A stretch of 64,000 bases of DNA, from assembly GCA_036012865.1 (NCBI GenBank), contig DASCQC010000017.1:116320-180319 (forward strand), given 5' to 3'. The first letter of the stretch is position 1, and each line of letters starts with the position of its first letter. Source of the stretch: DASCQC01 sp036012865. GTDB lineage: Bacteria > Pseudomonadota > Gammaproteobacteria > Comchoanobacterales > Comchoanobacteraceae. The notes below the pieces were generated by a model that was not told the DNA's origin, ran no database searches, and saw only the letters and a list, made by a program, of their open reading frames with translations. The position numbers and the translations under genes were made by a program. Below are positions 41,639 to 50,912 of the stretch, in pieces.

Positions 41639-42982
41639 TTAAACGCCTAACGCTAAAATTGCATCAGCAACTTTGACAAAACCAGCAATATTCCCACCCT
41701 TTTCATAGTTAATATAATCTTTTTCTTGCCCATATTGTTGGCATTGTTCATGAATGTGCTGCATAATGCGCTTGAGCTCAGCATCCACTTCAGACCGAGA
41801 CCAATGTGCATGCGAACTATTCTGTGCCATTTCAAGCCCAGAAACAGCCACTCCACCTGCATTAGCAACCTTCCCTGGCAAATACACCACACGGTCTTGA
41901 GGTATCAGTGCTTTTGCTTCTACAGTTAACGGCATATTAGCCCCCTCTGCAATAGCAATGCACCCATTGGAAAGAAGCCTTTTCATATCCTTTGCATCAA
42001 TCTCATTTTGAGTTGCACAAGGTAAAGCACAATCAACAGGAATTGCCCATGGTCGATCTTTCGCCACAAAATTAGCCAAAGGAAATAACTCACAATAAGC
42101 ATCAATACGCTTTCTATCTCTTAACTTAATCACTTTAAGGTGATGTAATTTTTCTAAGGTCAAGCCACTTTTATCATAAATAAAACCAGAAGAGTCCGAT
42201 AAAGTGACTACTTTCGCTCCCATCTCAATCAATTTTTCAGCTGCAAAAAGAGCAACATTTCCAGACCCTGACAATGCACACACTTTTCCTTTTAAGGACT
42301 GTTTTTTCTGTTGCAGCGCCTGATTAAGCATATAAATAGTTCCATACCCTGTTGCTTCAGTACGAATTCGACTGCCACCATAGCTTAAGCCTTTTCCTGT
42401 AATCACCCCTTCAAATCGACGATTAATCCGTTTGTACTCCCCAAACAAATAACTAACTTCTCTAGATCCTACCCCAATATCACCTGCAGGAATATCGATA
42501 GTCGGGCCAATATGATGTTGAAGCTCCGTCATAAATGCTTGACAAAAGTGTCTGATTTCACGATCAGATTTTCCTTTTGGATCAAAATCAGCGCCTCCTT
42601 TTCCACCCCCTAACGGCAGCCCTGTCAAACTGTTTTTAAACGTTTGTTCATAGGCCAAAAACTTAAGAATACTCTCATTCACACTGGGGTGAAACCTCAA
42701 CCCTCCTTTATAAGGGCCAATCGCATTACAATGTTGCACTCGAAATCCACGATTGTTATGAATCACTCCCTGATCATCCTCCCATGTCACTCGAAACGAG
42801 ATAATACGATCAGGCTCAGTTAATCGCTCTAAAATGCCAGATTTTTCATATAATTTATTTTCTCTAGCAAAAGGAATAAGGTGCTCAGCTGTTTCTAAAA
42901 CAGCTTGATTAAATTCCGGTTGATGAGGATTACGTTCTTGAATACCTTTCATGAACTTTTGAATTTCAGGTGCAATTTTCAT
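41639..42982 (-). CDS. gdhA: NADP-type glutamate dehydrogenase
   Basis: The 447-aa hexameric enzyme interconverts 2-oxoglutarate plus ammonia and glutamate. The active-site segment LPLGGGKGGADFDPKGKSD contains the catalytic lysine. IDIPAGDIGVGSREVSYLFG and the dinucleotide-binding CALSGSGNVALFAAEKL follow. The length and the PKGKSD motif fit the assimilatory small GdhA class. AGAGAGCT precedes the ATG. It converges with ubiA. Confidence 0.96.
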   Translation of the reverse strand: MKIAPEIQKFMKGIQERNPHQPEFNQAVLETAEHLIPFARENKLYEKSGILERLTEPDRIISFRVTWEDDQGVIHNNRGFRVQHCNAIGPYKGGLRFHPSVNESILKFLAYEQTFKNSLTGLPLGGGKGGADFDPKGKSDREIRHFCQAFMTELQHHIGPTIDIPAGDIGVGSREVSYLFGEYKRINRRFEGVITGKGLSYGGSRIRTEATGYGTIYMLNQALQQKKQSLKGKVCALSGSGNVALFAAEKLIEMGAKVVTLSDSSGFIYDKSGLTLEKLHHLKVIKLRDRKRIDAYCELFPLANFVAKDRPWAIPVDCALPCATQNEIDAKDMKRLLSNGCIAIAEGANMPLTVEAKALIPQDRVVYLPGKVANAGGVAVSGLEMAQNSSHAHWSRSEVDAELKRIMQHIHEQCQQYGQEKDYINYEKGGNIAGFVKVADAILALGV

Positions 42983-43162
42983 AGCTCTCTTGTTTCATCC
43001 CATTATTGAATGGTTCTCATCATAAGGTATTTACAGCAATTGTCCAATAAGAAATTAATAACGTGGAACTATTCTATCATAGAATAATCACGAAAGACCC
43101 TCTAAAAGCACACACAGCCTAAAGTCTTATGGTGATGATTTTTGAAAACAACTATTCCCTTA

Positions 43163-45082
43163 TTATTTTTTCCAGATATTGTTTTTTTTAACTTTTTTAC
43201 TCACAGCGGGTCCAGAAACATCCGTATCTATATTCTTCATGGGTTTGTTTTTTAAACGCTCCACCTCAGTTGAAATCTTGGTTACCTGCTCTGATGGCCT
43301 ATAAAAAGATCCTTTGAAACTAAAAGAGGCATAATGCAATGCTTTATGGGAATAATAAGTTTCAATTAACCCTGAAGACAAAGCACACACCGACAACGCC
43401 ACCATCACACCTAAAGGGCCCAGACCTATCATGGAAAAAACTAAAATTGTCACAGATACCGTAGATCCCGTGAGTTTTAGACAGGCCTCCACCAACCGCG
43501 ATTTTATCTTATCCTGCCTGCGATCAAGCTCTAACTTCATAGCAACCTTTTCTTTGCCCCAACCTTGAGAGACCATATAGTCTTCTGAAAAACTAGCCAC
43601 CTTACTGTAGTCATCTCCTAATTTCTCAAATTCGTTCAGATTAACATTATATTTACCCTTCGCATTATAAACACGATACAAAGCTCTTACACACAATAAG
43701 ACAGTCGCTGCTGACAACAAAACACCCCCCAGAGGAAGGGCATACGTCACCAAACCTGCTACCACTAAAACTAAACCCGACAAGGATAACGTCAATTTAA
43801 TTAACCTAGATCGGGAAGTAGATTTAGATTGAAACGCCTGATAATAAGCACTGGCAGCAAAACTCAATAGTGCAATCGATGCTCCAAAAAACAACCCAAA
43901 ACTATTCATAAACGATTTGCTCATACGGCCAAGGGTAATCACTGTCGATAAAATATCAGCAACGGAAGACATAACATTAATGAAAAAATCCTGTAAACCG
44001 CTCTTCTTTTTCTTTGCACTGGCGTCTACTCCACTCTCTTGTGACCCACCTAAATCTTTATTGTCATCTCCATCTTGCTTATCTTGTGTATCGTCCTTTA
44101 TGCCTACCACAATCCTATTATTTGTAGAAACCTGATGATCAGAACCCGCCAGTTTAATAAGTTCTTTTACTGAATTCTGGATAACTTTTTTATCTAAGGT
44201 TTCAGGTAAAAAAGTGGGCGGCAGTTGATTGATTAATTGATTGATCATTTTTTGAATCGACTTTTCTGAAGACGCCTTATTTTTCTTATAACTTTTCACT
44301 ACTTCTAATTGAACTGCTTGCGGCAATGTTTTTTCACACAGGGCTTTGATAAGACCCTTATGGAAAGCATCCACCCTAAACTCTAGAGCCCTATCATCCT
44401 CTGATAATATCTGTAGGATGCTGTTTGCATCGGTTTTGAAATAATTAAAATGCTTCAGTATGCGTTGATTAAGAGAAGAGGCCAATTGTTTAATAGCTTT
44501 ACTATCAACCCCATAATTCTTAAGTGTTGATATTAGCCTTTTAACTTCATTGTTTACTGTAAATTTCTTCTCGTCTACTTGCTTCTTGAATGCATCAGAT
44601 ATTTTTCCTAAATTTCTAGCGATCAATGCATCGATATTCTTCGAAGGCTTAGAACCCGCCTCCTCTTTTCTTTTTAATGCCTGAAGATTAGCTTCAACTT
44701 CCTGAAAAACATCTGATAATACCAAATATATCTTGGATACATTACGGACTTGACTAGTAACCTCATCAATATGGTCCATGTTTTCTAATTGCTTTCGATA
44801 GGTCTGTATTTTCGTCAATTCTTTTTCAACCTTCTCACCCACCTTATGAGTTACAATTTTTTTGAGACCCTTGCCTTGCCTCATTTTAACAAGAACCTTC
44901 AAAGTGTCTTTCATTTTTTGAGCCACCCTTAGGTCTCCTTCTTTCTTGTGTTGCTCCTCTAAATCTGCTATTTGTTTAGCTATTTTATCATCATTTAGTA
45001 ATAATTTAGATTGAGCAGATAAATTCAAACTACTTCTTAACTCAAACATAGTCCTAGGGGCGTTCTTTTTCTTGCTCGCCAT
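43163..45082 (-). CDS. Coiled-coil membrane protein of unknown function
   Basis: The 639-aa protein is not recognised. Residues 1-330 are charged and helical with coiled-coil character (DDKIAKQIADLEEQHKKE). The second half has about four to six membrane spans (LFFGASIALLSFAASAYYQA, SLSGLVLVVAGLVTYALPLG, SVTILVFSMIGLGPLGVMVA) and ends with a basic tail. AGAGGTGA precedes the first ATG. It overlaps the upstream gene at 45054 by 29 bp, so the two are translated together and probably work together. Confidence 0.68.
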   Translation of the reverse strand: MASKKKNAPRTMFELRSSLNLSAQSKLLLNDDKIAKQIADLEEQHKKEGDLRVAQKMKDTLKVLVKMRQGKGLKKIVTHKVGEKVEKELTKIQTYRKQLENMDHIDEVTSQVRNVSKIYLVLSDVFQEVEANLQALKRKEEAGSKPSKNIDALIARNLGKISDAFKKQVDEKKFTVNNEVKRLISTLKNYGVDSKAIKQLASSLNQRILKHFNYFKTDANSILQILSEDDRALEFRVDAFHKGLIKALCEKTLPQAVQLEVVKSYKKNKASSEKSIQKMINQLINQLPPTFLPETLDKKVIQNSVKELIKLAGSDHQVSTNNRIVVGIKDDTQDKQDGDDNKDLGGSQESGVDASAKKKKSGLQDFFINVMSSVADILSTVITLGRMSKSFMNSFGLFFGASIALLSFAASAYYQAFQSKSTSRSRLIKLTLSLSGLVLVVAGLVTYALPLGGVLLSAATVLLCVRALYRVYNAKGKYNVNLNEFEKLGDDYSKVASFSEDYMVSQGWGKEKVAMKLELDRRQDKIKSRLVEACLKLTGSTVSVTILVFSMIGLGPLGVMVALSVCALSSGLIETYYSHKALHYASFSFKGSFYRPSEQVTKISTEVERLKNKPMKNIDTDVSGPAVSKKVKKNNIWKK

Positions 45083-46346
45083 CTTCTTTCACCTCTTTAG
45101 GTTGCTTAGATTGATATTCTTGAAGACTTTTCAAATCTTTTTGAACAACACTGCTTTTCTCATGAGTGTTTTCTGCTTTTTTAACTTCTTCTTTATATGG
45201 AGGAAAATCATGGCTGTTTTTTTCATTCTCCTCCATCCTATGCATTGTCAAATGAGGGAGCTTTTCTACATTATTAGGCATAGATTCTTCCTTCACCGTT
45301 TCTGATTCTTTCTTAGTCTCTGCTGCAGCCTCTTTCAACTCCGACTGAACTATCTCTGGCCCTTCCTTAGCCTCTGCTTTGACCTCTTCATTCACTGTTT
45401 CTTTCCTATCATCCTTGTCTTCCGCAGCCTCTTTCAACTCCGACTGAACTGTCTCTGACTCTGTCTTAGCCTCTGCTTTGACCTCTTCATTCACCGTTTC
45501 TTTGTCTGCCTCAACATCTTTCCTTTCAATACCCTGAACTACATCAGATAAAAGAGGCTGTTTCTCGTCTAAAAGAGATTCCTTCACATCAAGACTTTTA
45601 CTTAATAGAGTTTCATGTACCTCTTTGGATTCTTTATAAATATTAAAACCTGTTACAACAACTAAGACTCCTGCCAGTGCAAAAGCCAAAATAGGGTTAA
45701 CAGCAACCAACACCACTAAAGCAACTGTAAAAGTGAAATTAACAATAGAAATAGTAAACTTTGATCGCCTTTCTTCCTTTTTCTTTTCTAAATGCTTGAT
45801 ACGGCCGGCAATAGGTGAATCACCTTCTTTCCCCTCGGCGTCTAATAACCCCTTAACCTCTGACTTTTTCATCAATTTTTCGAATGTTGTTTTCTGATCT
45901 TCTGTTAATTTTCCACCACCTTTGATCGCTGCAGATAATTCTTGTAAACGAGCTATCTTTGTTGCCGTTCTATTATATCGATACCCCATTAAAGCCCCAT
46001 ATACGGAAGAAGAAGCTATCAACAACCCCATAGCAGGCATCATTCCTACAGTTACTACAACAATACTTGCCGCTAAAGCACAGCCTGATATGCACAAAAA
46101 CATCATTGTCTTAGCTATTTTGGAACGTAAACTTTTAGTTTTCCCTTTGAATAATATACGATACAGGCCACTAATTCCGTGATAAAGAAAAATAGAGGAG
46201 TGAAGCAGCACATGAGCTCCCCCTAATCGATGAGCTACATTTACCATAGCATGACTCGTAGCATGAAGATACTTCTCAACAGCACCCAAGCTGGCTGCTA
46301 CCATCTCGCCGGCTTCTGCCAAAAAATATAATAGTTTCTCAAACAT
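45054..46346 (-). CDS. Bilobed membrane protein with repetitive acidic tail
   Basis: The 430-aa protein has two hydrophobic hairpins (around residues 85-125, MMFLCISGCALAASIVVVTV and beyond, and 200-245, VALVVLVAVNPILAFALAGV). A helical linker lies between them (FEKLMKKSEVKGLLDAEG). The C-terminal 180 residues are a Glu/Lys-rich tail with a 33-residue tandem repeat (ETVNEEVKAEAK then SELKEAA). It looks like a membrane anchor with a long charged, probably extended or coiled-coil arm. It is unrecognised, and the downstream coiled-coil membrane protein overlaps it. Confidence 0.68.
   Translation of the reverse strand: MFEKLLYFLAEAGEMVAASLGAVEKYLHATSHAMVNVAHRLGGAHVLLHSSIFLYHGISGLYRILFKGKTKSLRSKIAKTMMFLCISGCALAASIVVVTVGMMPAMGLLIASSSVYGALMGYRYNRTATKIARLQELSAAIKGGGKLTEDQKTTFEKLMKKSEVKGLLDAEGKEGDSPIAGRIKHLEKKKEERRSKFTISIVNFTFTVALVVLVAVNPILAFALAGVLVVVTGFNIYKESKEVHETLLSKSLDVKESLLDEKQPLLSDVVQGIERKDVEADKETVNEEVKAEAKTESETVQSELKEAAEDKDDRKETVNEEVKAEAKEGPEIVQSELKEAAAETKKESETVKEESMPNNVEKLPHLTMHRMEENEKNSHDFPPYKEEVKKAENTHEKSSVVQKDLKSLQEYQSKQPKEVKEDGEQEKERP
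45326..45523. repeat. 99-bp imperfect tandem repeat, two copies
   Basis: Two 99-bp units (45326-45424 and 45425-45523) lie in the acidic tail of the 430-aa protein; most of each unit is identical. A shorter third relative follows in the protein (KKESETVKEES). The frame is kept. Confidence 0.8.
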
Positions 46347-46432
46347 AACTATACCTAATCTTATATTTACGTACTCTAAAACAAGTATAGTAAAGATTTG
46401 GAATAATTGTTGTTTTAAATCATTAAAAACAT

Positions 46433-47470
46433 TTAATTTAACTGAATGGGAACACCCTTAAAGTCACACCACATTTTTGACTCATAATCATATAACTTAC
46501 ATTGTCTAAATATCCTAATAACCTTAACCCAAGAAAACTTGTATTCAGTAATGCAATCGCCATAATGTTCTTTAAGGTCCTTATAAGCCCTTTTTAAACG
46601 ATAAAAAGGAACTCTAAAATCCACATGGTGAGGGGTATGAATCAAAATATTATGCGTCATAAACTCCCAAAGCCTTGATGTGCGAATGATGGTACTGCAA
46701 TGAATACCTCCTAACCCAAAACTCCACTGTTCACGTTTATCAAAAAAAGGAATGCTCGGGTGTGTATGATGAAGATAAACAAAGAAAGCTATCATGTAAT
46801 TAAAAATAATAAAAGGAAAAACAACCACGCACAACGTCACCCAAAGACTTCTAGTAAAGTAATATGACAACCCCGTGTAAACAACAATAAATGTCAACAT
46901 AATACTTTTAGTTAAGATAAATTCCACTCTCTTTTTTGGCATCTTAAACCTAATCATCTTCTCCCACCAAACTCTTAAAAAATAGTGCACTGCACAAGTC
47001 AACAACGCCCTTTCACACCGATAAACCCATCGTCGAAAAGCAGATTTAGAAAAGTATTCCTTAGGTGACCAAGGCCTCCATATCCAATCCATGGTTGTTA
47101 AAGACGTAAACCCATGATGAATGCGGTTATGCCCATGACGCCACAAACGATAAATATTGAATGAAGGTAACATGGTTATGGTACCCAAAAGCTCGGCAAC
47201 ATACTGGTTCTTAAACAAAGCACCATGAGCCGCATCATGCCCCCAAATAAACAAAGCCGATGTGGCTAAACCAGCTGACAAACAGCCCAAAAGTTGTAGC
47301 ACAATATGATTCGATTCAAAAATCATCGCAACACTTGCAACATACCAAGCAAGATCAAAAATCAAATAAGAAAAAGTTATGAATAAAGATCTCTGATAAC
47401 ACTCCTTGGACAGATTCCTTCTGATTTCACTTAGTTTAATATTTCGCAGTGCTTCTATTTTAATGCCCAT
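46433..47470 (-). CDS. Membrane fatty-acid desaturase
   Basis: The 345-aa membrane-bound di-iron desaturase carries three histidine boxes: HDAAH in IWGHDAAHGALF, HNRIHH in RHGHNRIHHGFTS, and HTPHH in LIHTPHHVDFRVPFY. Several spans surround them. It would introduce double bonds into acyl chains, probably for membrane fluidity. Rubredoxin at 48938 is a possible electron donor. The ATG at 47470 follows GGGGA; an upstream ATG at 47494 is rejected. It follows hemL by 54 bp on the same strand. Confidence 0.9.
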   Translation of the reverse strand: MGIKIEALRNIKLSEIRRNLSKECYQRSLFITFSYLIFDLAWYVASVAMIFESNHIVLQLLGCLSAGLATSALFIWGHDAAHGALFKNQYVAELLGTITMLPSFNIYRLWRHGHNRIHHGFTSLTTMDWIWRPWSPKEYFSKSAFRRWVYRCERALLTCAVHYFLRVWWEKMIRFKMPKKRVEFILTKSIMLTFIVVYTGLSYYFTRSLWVTLCVVVFPFIIFNYMIAFFVYLHHTHPSIPFFDKREQWSFGLGGIHCSTIIRTSRLWEFMTHNILIHTPHHVDFRVPFYRLKRAYKDLKEHYGDCITEYKFSWVKVIRIFRQCKLYDYESKMWCDFKGVPIQLN

Positions 47471-47524
47471 AAATCCCCTTATCCCTTGGACCATTATCGA
47501 TGTTACAACCCCTGTTCAAGGAAT

Positions 47525-48817
47525 TCAACCTTCAATAGACTCTTCCTTAACTTTTGCAAAAGCAATTCTGGCTGCATCCAGAGTCATCTTCCGCTCTTCT
47601 TCCCCGTGACAAAAGGACAAAAACCCGGCTTCATAAGCAGAAGGAGCAAAATAGATACCTTGTTCCAACATCGACTGATGAAAACGAGTAAAGCGTTGTT
47701 GATGCTCTTGATGAATACCCTCATATGAATGAACACCCGAGGATACAAAGAAAAACCCAAACATACCTCCTGCATACACCCCCTGAAACGGAACTTGATA
47801 TTCCCTTGCTAAACCCTCCAAGCCTTCAACCAAAAGCCTAGACTCCTGTTCTAAAGCAGCATAATCACAATGTTTGAGTTCTTCTAATGTAGCCATGCCC
47901 GCAGCAACAGCCACTGGGTTGCCCGATAGGGTTCCTGCCTGGTAAACAGCACCTGCAGGACTTAAACAGTTCATAATTTCAGCAGAGCCTCCAAAAGCAG
48001 CTAACGGCAAACCTCCCCCAATCACTTTACCTAAAGCCCATAAATCAGGCATCACTCCGTAGCGAGCAAAGGCCCCTCGTGCATCGACTCTAAACCCAGT
48101 CATAACTTCATCAAAAATCAAAAGCGTACCGGATTGATCACATGCCTCACGTAACCCTTGTAAAAAACCTTCTTGAGGAAGGATCATGCCCATATTACCA
48201 GCAATAGGCTCCACAAAAACACAGGCAATCTCATCTCCCTGAGTGGACAAAACTTCTTGAACTCCTGCCAAATCATTGTAAGCGTATAATAATGTATCTT
48301 CAGTAACACATGATGGAATACCCGGAGAAGATGGGTGTGCATGCTGAAGAACCCCCGACCCTGCTTTAGCCAAGAGCGCATCTACGTGCCCGTGATAACC
48401 CCCCATAAACTTAATCACTTTATTGCGCTGGGTATACCCTCTTGCAAGCCTTAATAAACTCATGCAAGCTTCTGTGCCCGAACTAACAAAACGAACCCTC
48501 TCAACTGGGATGCTTTCTTGAATAAGCTTAGCTAATCTCACTTCATCTGGATGGTTAGCCCCATAACAAGACCCTTTACGCATGGCTTGATCAACCGCAT
48601 CACAAACCGCAGGGTGAGCATGACCCAAGATAGCAGGACCAAACCCTCCGACATAATCCAGGTAACGCACATTATCCACATCCCATACATAACTGCCTTT
48701 TGCTCGTTGAATACACTTAGGGCTTTGCTTGACTGACTGAAATGAGCGCACAGGAGAGTTCACGCCCCCAGGGAAACATTGAAGCGCCTCTTGATACCAT
48801 TTATTGTTTTCATTCAT
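47525..48817 (-). CDS. hemL: Glutamate-1-semialdehyde 2,1-aminomutase
   Basis: The 430-aa PLP enzyme makes 5-aminolevulinate from the product of HemA (15000). PNSPVRSFQSV-type start (GGVNSPVRSF), SGTEACMSLLRLARG, FDEVMTGFRVDARGAF and the PLP lysine in ALGKVIGGGLPLAAFGG are diagnostic. Its promoter region is shared with divergent rubredoxin. Confidence 0.96.
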   Translation of the reverse strand: MNENNKWYQEALQCFPGGVNSPVRSFQSVKQSPKCIQRAKGSYVWDVDNVRYLDYVGGFGPAILGHAHPAVCDAVDQAMRKGSCYGANHPDEVRLAKLIQESIPVERVRFVSSGTEACMSLLRLARGYTQRNKVIKFMGGYHGHVDALLAKAGSGVLQHAHPSSPGIPSCVTEDTLLYAYNDLAGVQEVLSTQGDEIACVFVEPIAGNMGMILPQEGFLQGLREACDQSGTLLIFDEVMTGFRVDARGAFARYGVMPDLWALGKVIGGGLPLAAFGGSAEIMNCLSPAGAVYQAGTLSGNPVAVAAGMATLEELKHCDYAALEQESRLLVEGLEGLAREYQVPFQGVYAGGMFGFFFVSSGVHSYEGIHQEHQQRFTRFHQSMLEQGIYFAPSAYEAGFLSFCHGEEERKMTLDAARIAFAKVKEESIEG

Positions 48818-48937
48818 ACATCTATCCTGCTTTGAGAAAATAAGTTATCGTATCCCAAACAACCGGTAAATTCAATGAATAAAAACTTGGCATTTAGTCC
48901 TTCATTTAGCTAAAATCTAAATTTTAAATGAGGCTTT

Positions 48938-49099
48938 ATGCGTTATCTTTGCTTAATATGCGGATACATCTATGATGAAGAACAAGGCGATCCTGATTCA
49001 GGTATCCCAGCTAACACCCTGTGGGCTGATGTTTCCGAAGAATGGATGTGCCCAGAATGTGCTGCCATGAAAGATGATTTTGAAATGATTGCTATCTAA
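48938..49099 (+). CDS. Rubredoxin
   Basis: A 53-aa rubredoxin with the two iron-binding pairs: LCLICGYIYDEEQGDPDSGI (Cys5, Cys8) and WMCPECAAMKDDF (Cys38, Cys41). It is an electron carrier for oxygenases or desaturases. TGAGG precedes the ATG. It is divergent from hemL and close to a fatty-acid desaturase gene that could use it. Confidence 0.95.
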   Translation: MRYLCLICGYIYDEEQGDPDSGIPANTLWADVSEEWMCPECAAMKDDFEMIAI

Positions 49100-49142
49100 T
49101 AGTTTCTTTTATGCTCATGAATCCCATTAATTTCTAAATCCT

Positions 49143-50804
49143 TTAGGGTTTGAATGAAAAATGCTTTGAACTTTCTGGGTGATGGTTAAGAGATTGTTCA
49201 TAGTTTGAATTAATTTTATTGAGAATAGTCTTTGCTTCTTGTGATAAATGAGTATCTTGATGAAAAACAATCGGACCAATCTTATCCCCATCCTGTTGTA
49301 TTTTTAATATTTCTTGACAAACACTTAAAGGATCGCCCACATTCGTCAATAAAATTTGTGTATTCGGATTGGTATGAAAAAATTGCCGAGCACCTCTTGC
49401 AATTAAACCGTGCTTAGTTTTATCCATCTTAAGTGTAAACTTAGTGGTACCTTCTCTATTAACATAACTAATACCCTTTATTTTTTTAAATTCAAATAAA
49501 GACCTTACTTCTTTTTTATTAGGAGGGGACGGATTCTTCTTAACCTCCTTCGGATTAACCTCCTTCGGATTTTCAGTAATCTTTGCCGTACTGGAAAAAT
49601 TATTTTTCTGGTCAGAATGAGAAGGTACAGTGGAAATTTTAGCTTCTCTATACTCTCTATCCTCGAGCCACAAACTACTGAGGCTCAATCTTCTCTTACT
49701 ATCTGGTTGATTCTTTACTAGCATCGGCATACTTTGTCTTCGTGATCTTACAGGTTTTTGTTTTTCATTCTCTCTGGAAGGATTGTTTTGCTTAATAATA
49801 TCCTGAATGGCTTGCAAATTTTTATCTTTCATACTTTTAACAGTCTCTATCAAATACTGTGTATTTTCTTTTGCGGTAGGTTGTGTCTTGGTTGGTTGTG
49901 TCTTGGTTGGTTTGCCACGTTTCAATGAGTTTTTACCTTTCTGCAAACCCGCCGCCTCATCCTTACTCAAGAATGATGTAAAATGCGCTCCCGAACCAGA
50001 TACACTAACCTCAGAGCGATTGGTTTTAAGCAAAGGGGGGGAATCCATGTCTTCAATAAAATTTATAAAATTGTTAAAAATTTCCTCATTGCGATCCTCA
50101 CTTGAGGATAAACTATAATCTTCAAGTATCTTAGGCCCTTTCATTAACATCTCTAAATAGGTGGTTAACTCCCCCTCGATACTCTTGACCGAGTTAGCCC
50201 CCCGCTTCAAAGTTGGGGCTTCAAGAGGTAAACTCTGTACATCAGCATAGAACTTATCCAAAGAACTATTGACTTTTTCTTGGTCGAAAACTAAATCCAA
50301 AGATTTAATCTTGTTATTAAATACCTCTTTAAATTTTTTCTGGGTAAGGTTTCCTTTATCGCTTTGACAATCAGCTATAATAGATTTAGCCACCTGTGTA
50401 AATTCTCCGATTGCAGAATAATGTGTCGTTGTCTTATCTTCTTTATTCATCACCTTAATAGGCACACCATAATGTTCTGCTAACTTGGTAAATTCAGTAT
50501 CCCCAAAAAAATTGTCTTTATCCTTGGAAAAATCATTATATTCTTGTTTCATCGCATTAAACATAGCTGGAGTTAATAGTAGTTGCCAAGAACCTTGTTT
50601 CAGTGAACGCAAAAGCCCTATAAAATCTACCTCTTTCATATCAGTACGATAAAATGTATTGACATCTTCTAGCAATTGCGGGTTAGGCTTTTGACTAAAA
50701 GCCCACCGGCTGGCTATGGCTCCCCCCACACTGTTTAAACAACAGCAATACTGCCAAGCGCCAAAATCAGTTTGTGTCTCTCTTGTTGTCATGCCTTCTT
50801 GCAT
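49143..50804 (-). CDS. Large polar protein of unknown function, effector-like
   Basis: The 553-aa protein has no signal peptide or membrane span. The N-terminal region begins with a cysteine cluster (AWQYCCCLNSVGGA). Around residues 95-130, GDTEFTKLAEHYGVPIKVM followed by HYSA resembles a strand-helix-strand of OTU-type cysteine proteases, but the normal D-G-N-C motif is missing. The middle and C-terminal parts are low complexity with short tandem repeats (TKTQPTKTQP, NPKEVNPKEV). The final 150 residues (KMDKTKHGLIARGARQFF, NTQILLTNVGDPL) look folded. GAGGAGA precedes the ATG. No family is assigned; a translocated effector is possible. Confidence 0.6.
   Translation of the reverse strand: MQEGMTTRETQTDFGAWQYCCCLNSVGGAIASRWAFSQKPNPQLLEDVNTFYRTDMKEVDFIGLLRSLKQGSWQLLLTPAMFNAMKQEYNDFSKDKDNFFGDTEFTKLAEHYGVPIKVMNKEDKTTTHYSAIGEFTQVAKSIIADCQSDKGNLTQKKFKEVFNNKIKSLDLVFDQEKVNSSLDKFYADVQSLPLEAPTLKRGANSVKSIEGELTTYLEMLMKGPKILEDYSLSSSEDRNEEIFNNFINFIEDMDSPPLLKTNRSEVSVSGSGAHFTSFLSKDEAAGLQKGKNSLKRGKPTKTQPTKTQPTAKENTQYLIETVKSMKDKNLQAIQDIIKQNNPSRENEKQKPVRSRRQSMPMLVKNQPDSKRRLSLSSLWLEDREYREAKISTVPSHSDQKNNFSSTAKITENPKEVNPKEVKKNPSPPNKKEVRSLFEFKKIKGISYVNREGTTKFTLKMDKTKHGLIARGARQFFHTNPNTQILLTNVGDPLSVCQEILKIQQDGDKIGPIVFHQDTHLSQEAKTILNKINSNYEQSLNHHPESSKHFSFKP
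49542..49571. repeat. 15-bp tandem duplication, two copies
   Basis: Two adjacent 15-bp copies (AACCTCCTTCGGATT) encode the doubled NPKEV unit in the 553-aa protein. The frame is kept. Confidence 0.85.
49879..49908. repeat. 15-bp tandem duplication, two copies
   Basis: Two adjacent 15-bp copies (GGTTGTGTCTTGGTT) encode the doubled TKTQP unit in the 553-aa protein. The frame is kept. Confidence 0.85.
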
Positions 50805-50912
50805 ATTCTGCTCTCCTCATATAATTATAGTCAATATTGCTGAATAATCATGATTATTTAAAAAATTATTCTTTTATTTGTGGTGTTTGGTGAAATTTGC
50901 TACGCTTTGTCC

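Noticed and set aside
45326..45523. CRISPR-like or noncoding repeat
   Set aside because: Only two direct copies with a period divisible by three inside a coding frame; there are no spacers.
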